NCBI RefSeq assembly: GCF_030445035.2
Contig: NC_080682.1
Span: 33,524,770-33,588,769 of the forward strand
Direction: 5' to 3'
Length of the DNA stretch: 64,000 bases
DNA from: Dasypus novemcinctus
Taxonomy: Eukaryota > Chordata > Mammalia > Cingulata > Dasypodidae
A program made the translations under genes and the position numbers. Below, piece by piece: positions 63,001-64,000 of the stretch (positions within the stretch are counted from its first letter, which is position 1; every line of letters begins with the position of its first letter). The notes under the pieces are model-generated. The model made no database searches and was not told the origin of the DNA. It worked only from the letters and a program-made list of their open reading frames with translations.

Positions 63001-63480
63001 TGTGTTCATTTCTTATTGCTGTTGAAAAAAAAACCACAAATTTAATGGCTTAAAGGAACTAAAAATTACTTTCTCACACATCTAGAAGACATAAACCAAA
63101 AATGCTTTACTACAATAACAAGGTGTCAGCAGGCTGCATTCCTTCTGGAGTCTTCTCTATAAGAACTTGTTTCCTTGTCATTTCCAGCTTTCTAGGCTGT
63201 CCTTATTCCTTGGCTTGTAGACCCCTTAAAGTCAGTAATCACATCACTCCAACCTGCTTCTGTTCTGTCTCTGTCACTCATGTCTCCATCTGTCCTATGT
63301 AAAATCCTTTGTGATTTCATACAGAATTTATGTCATACCCAGATAACACAATTACCTCATCTCAATTTCCTTTAACTAATTCCATCAGCAAAGACCATTT
63401 TGCCATGAAAGGTAGAGAATTACAGGTTCTGGGAAATAGGATTTGGAAGTGGGAGGGTGGGCAAATTTTCTGCCTACTAT
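63001..63480 (-). mobile_element. MLT1-type MaLR LTR fossil
   Basis: Nearly complete solo LTR in inverted orientation: ttcttattgctgttg, a ttaatggcttaaaggaacta block, cattccttctggagtcttct, attccttggcttgta, ccattttgccatgaaagg and attttctgcctact follow the MLT1 order. No internal viral sequence. Unit A keeps only its first 100 bp (26787-26885). This family is ancient in placental mammals. Confidence 0.85.
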
Positions 63481-64000
63481 TTCTAAATTGCCTGATTTTT
63501 GAAAAAAGCAATCCAGTATCTTACACTTCACTCATTTACTAGTGTTCAATAAAATAATCCCATAAAAGTTTACAGGCTATGTAACAATTCCACACTACTA
63601 ACTAACATTATTTTTTTCTAATCAAACTTTACATGAAATCCTCTTTAATTAAAGGAGGACAATAAATGATTTGACTCAAAGATTTCATACACATACTGAC
63701 ATATCAGTTGTTGTCATTAAGAAGTAATGAACCAACTCAATAAACCAACCAGGAACATCAGCAAACTCAAGTTTCCAAAGAAATATGAAGGGGAAAAATA
63801 ATATATTTGCAAGTTGTCATCTGCTACTGGTCAAAGTAAACCCCATGGGACATTACTTTACCTGCAGATCCAGATTTTACATGTCTGCATGTCGAGGGAA
63901 TTCTGTAGCATTGTGTGTGATCTCAAAATCTGGGTGGTTGTTAGGGGAGTAGGAGAAACAAGGCACAGTCCTGAAGAAAGGGCTGTCTGGGCATACCTAT
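63481..64000. other. Unclassified DNA at window end
   Basis: No gene, repeat family or OR homology is recognised. Confidence 0.5.

Larger units (their letters stand above)
40965..63100 (+). repeat. Segmental duplication unit B
   Basis: Direct repeat of unit A with the same order OR8H(+), OR5T(-), OR8J(+), all three broken here. Private differences are: a deletion matching about 7353-11620 of A, SINEs at 49735-50104 and 50627-50981, a solo LTR at 56193-56690, and about 2.8 kb of extra DNA around 53190-55975. It lacks the A-specific SINEs at 3604 and 19155. Confidence 0.9.

Noticed and set aside
1-64000. A new defence, mobile or regulatory system, CRISPR array or gene cluster with novel function
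   Set aside because: Everything recognisable is OR gene, OR relic or known repeat class; no evidence supports a new system.

Overview
The window is AT-rich mammalian nuclear DNA from an olfactory receptor (OR) cluster. The genome is most likely an armadillo (Dasypus) or close xenarthran relative. Seven GC-rich insertions of about 360-450 bp have the layout I know from the armadillo DAS SINE: a tRNA-like head, a GC-rich body and an A-rich tail. The L1 3' ends also look xenarthran. The species call rests on memory of these repeats, not on a search. There are no bacterial features and no CRISPR, rRNA or true tRNA genes.

Only one gene looks intact: an OR8H-like receptor at 6525-7478 (+), 317 residues. 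Five more OR loci are broken: OR5T-like (17907-18841, -), OR8J-like (24544-25468, +), OR8H-like (43922-44733, +), OR5T-like (50585-51914, -) and OR8J-like (60209-61145, +). A sixth remnant, only the first 80 or so codons of an OR8H-like gene, lies inverted at 36034-36280 (-). OR8H, OR5T and OR8J genes also lie together in the human chromosome 11q12 OR cluster, so the neighbourhood fits.

The main structure is a direct tandem duplication. Unit A (about 3150-26885) and unit B (about 40965-63100) carry the same cassette in the same order and orientation: OR8H(+), OR5T(-), OR8J(+), with alignable intergenic DNA, shared old L2, MIR and LTR copies, and private younger insertions. Between them lie two remnants of further copies. 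Unit C (about 27470-29850, +) matches the DNA downstream of OR8H. Unit D (about 36034-39005, inverted) matches the DNA upstream of OR8H plus the start of the gene. The OR8H neighbourhood has therefore been copied more than twice and rearranged. The spacer between C and D holds a broken class I endogenous retrovirus (29850-32130, -) and a 3'-truncated L1 (about 32465-36030, +).

Region by region: 1-3150, xenarthran L1 remains with an (AT)n(GT)n microsatellite. 3150-26885, unit A. 26888-27372, an L1 3' end. 27470-29850, unit C, with another L1 3' end nested in its L2. 29850-36030, retroviral fossil and L1. 36034-39005, unit D with a SINE. 39005-40555, an inverted old L1 with a SINE. 40965-63100, unit B. 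63001-63480, an MLT1-type LTR, then about 0.5 kb of sequence I cannot classify.

No new molecular system is visible. The interest is in the history of the cluster: presence or absence of insertions between A and B orders the events, one deletion removed the 3' end of OR8H in B, a SINE entered the OR5T coding end in B, and an inverted OR8H stub was captured beside L1. Only the receptor at 6525 is likely to act, as an odorant-sensing G-protein-coupled receptor in olfactory sensory neurons.
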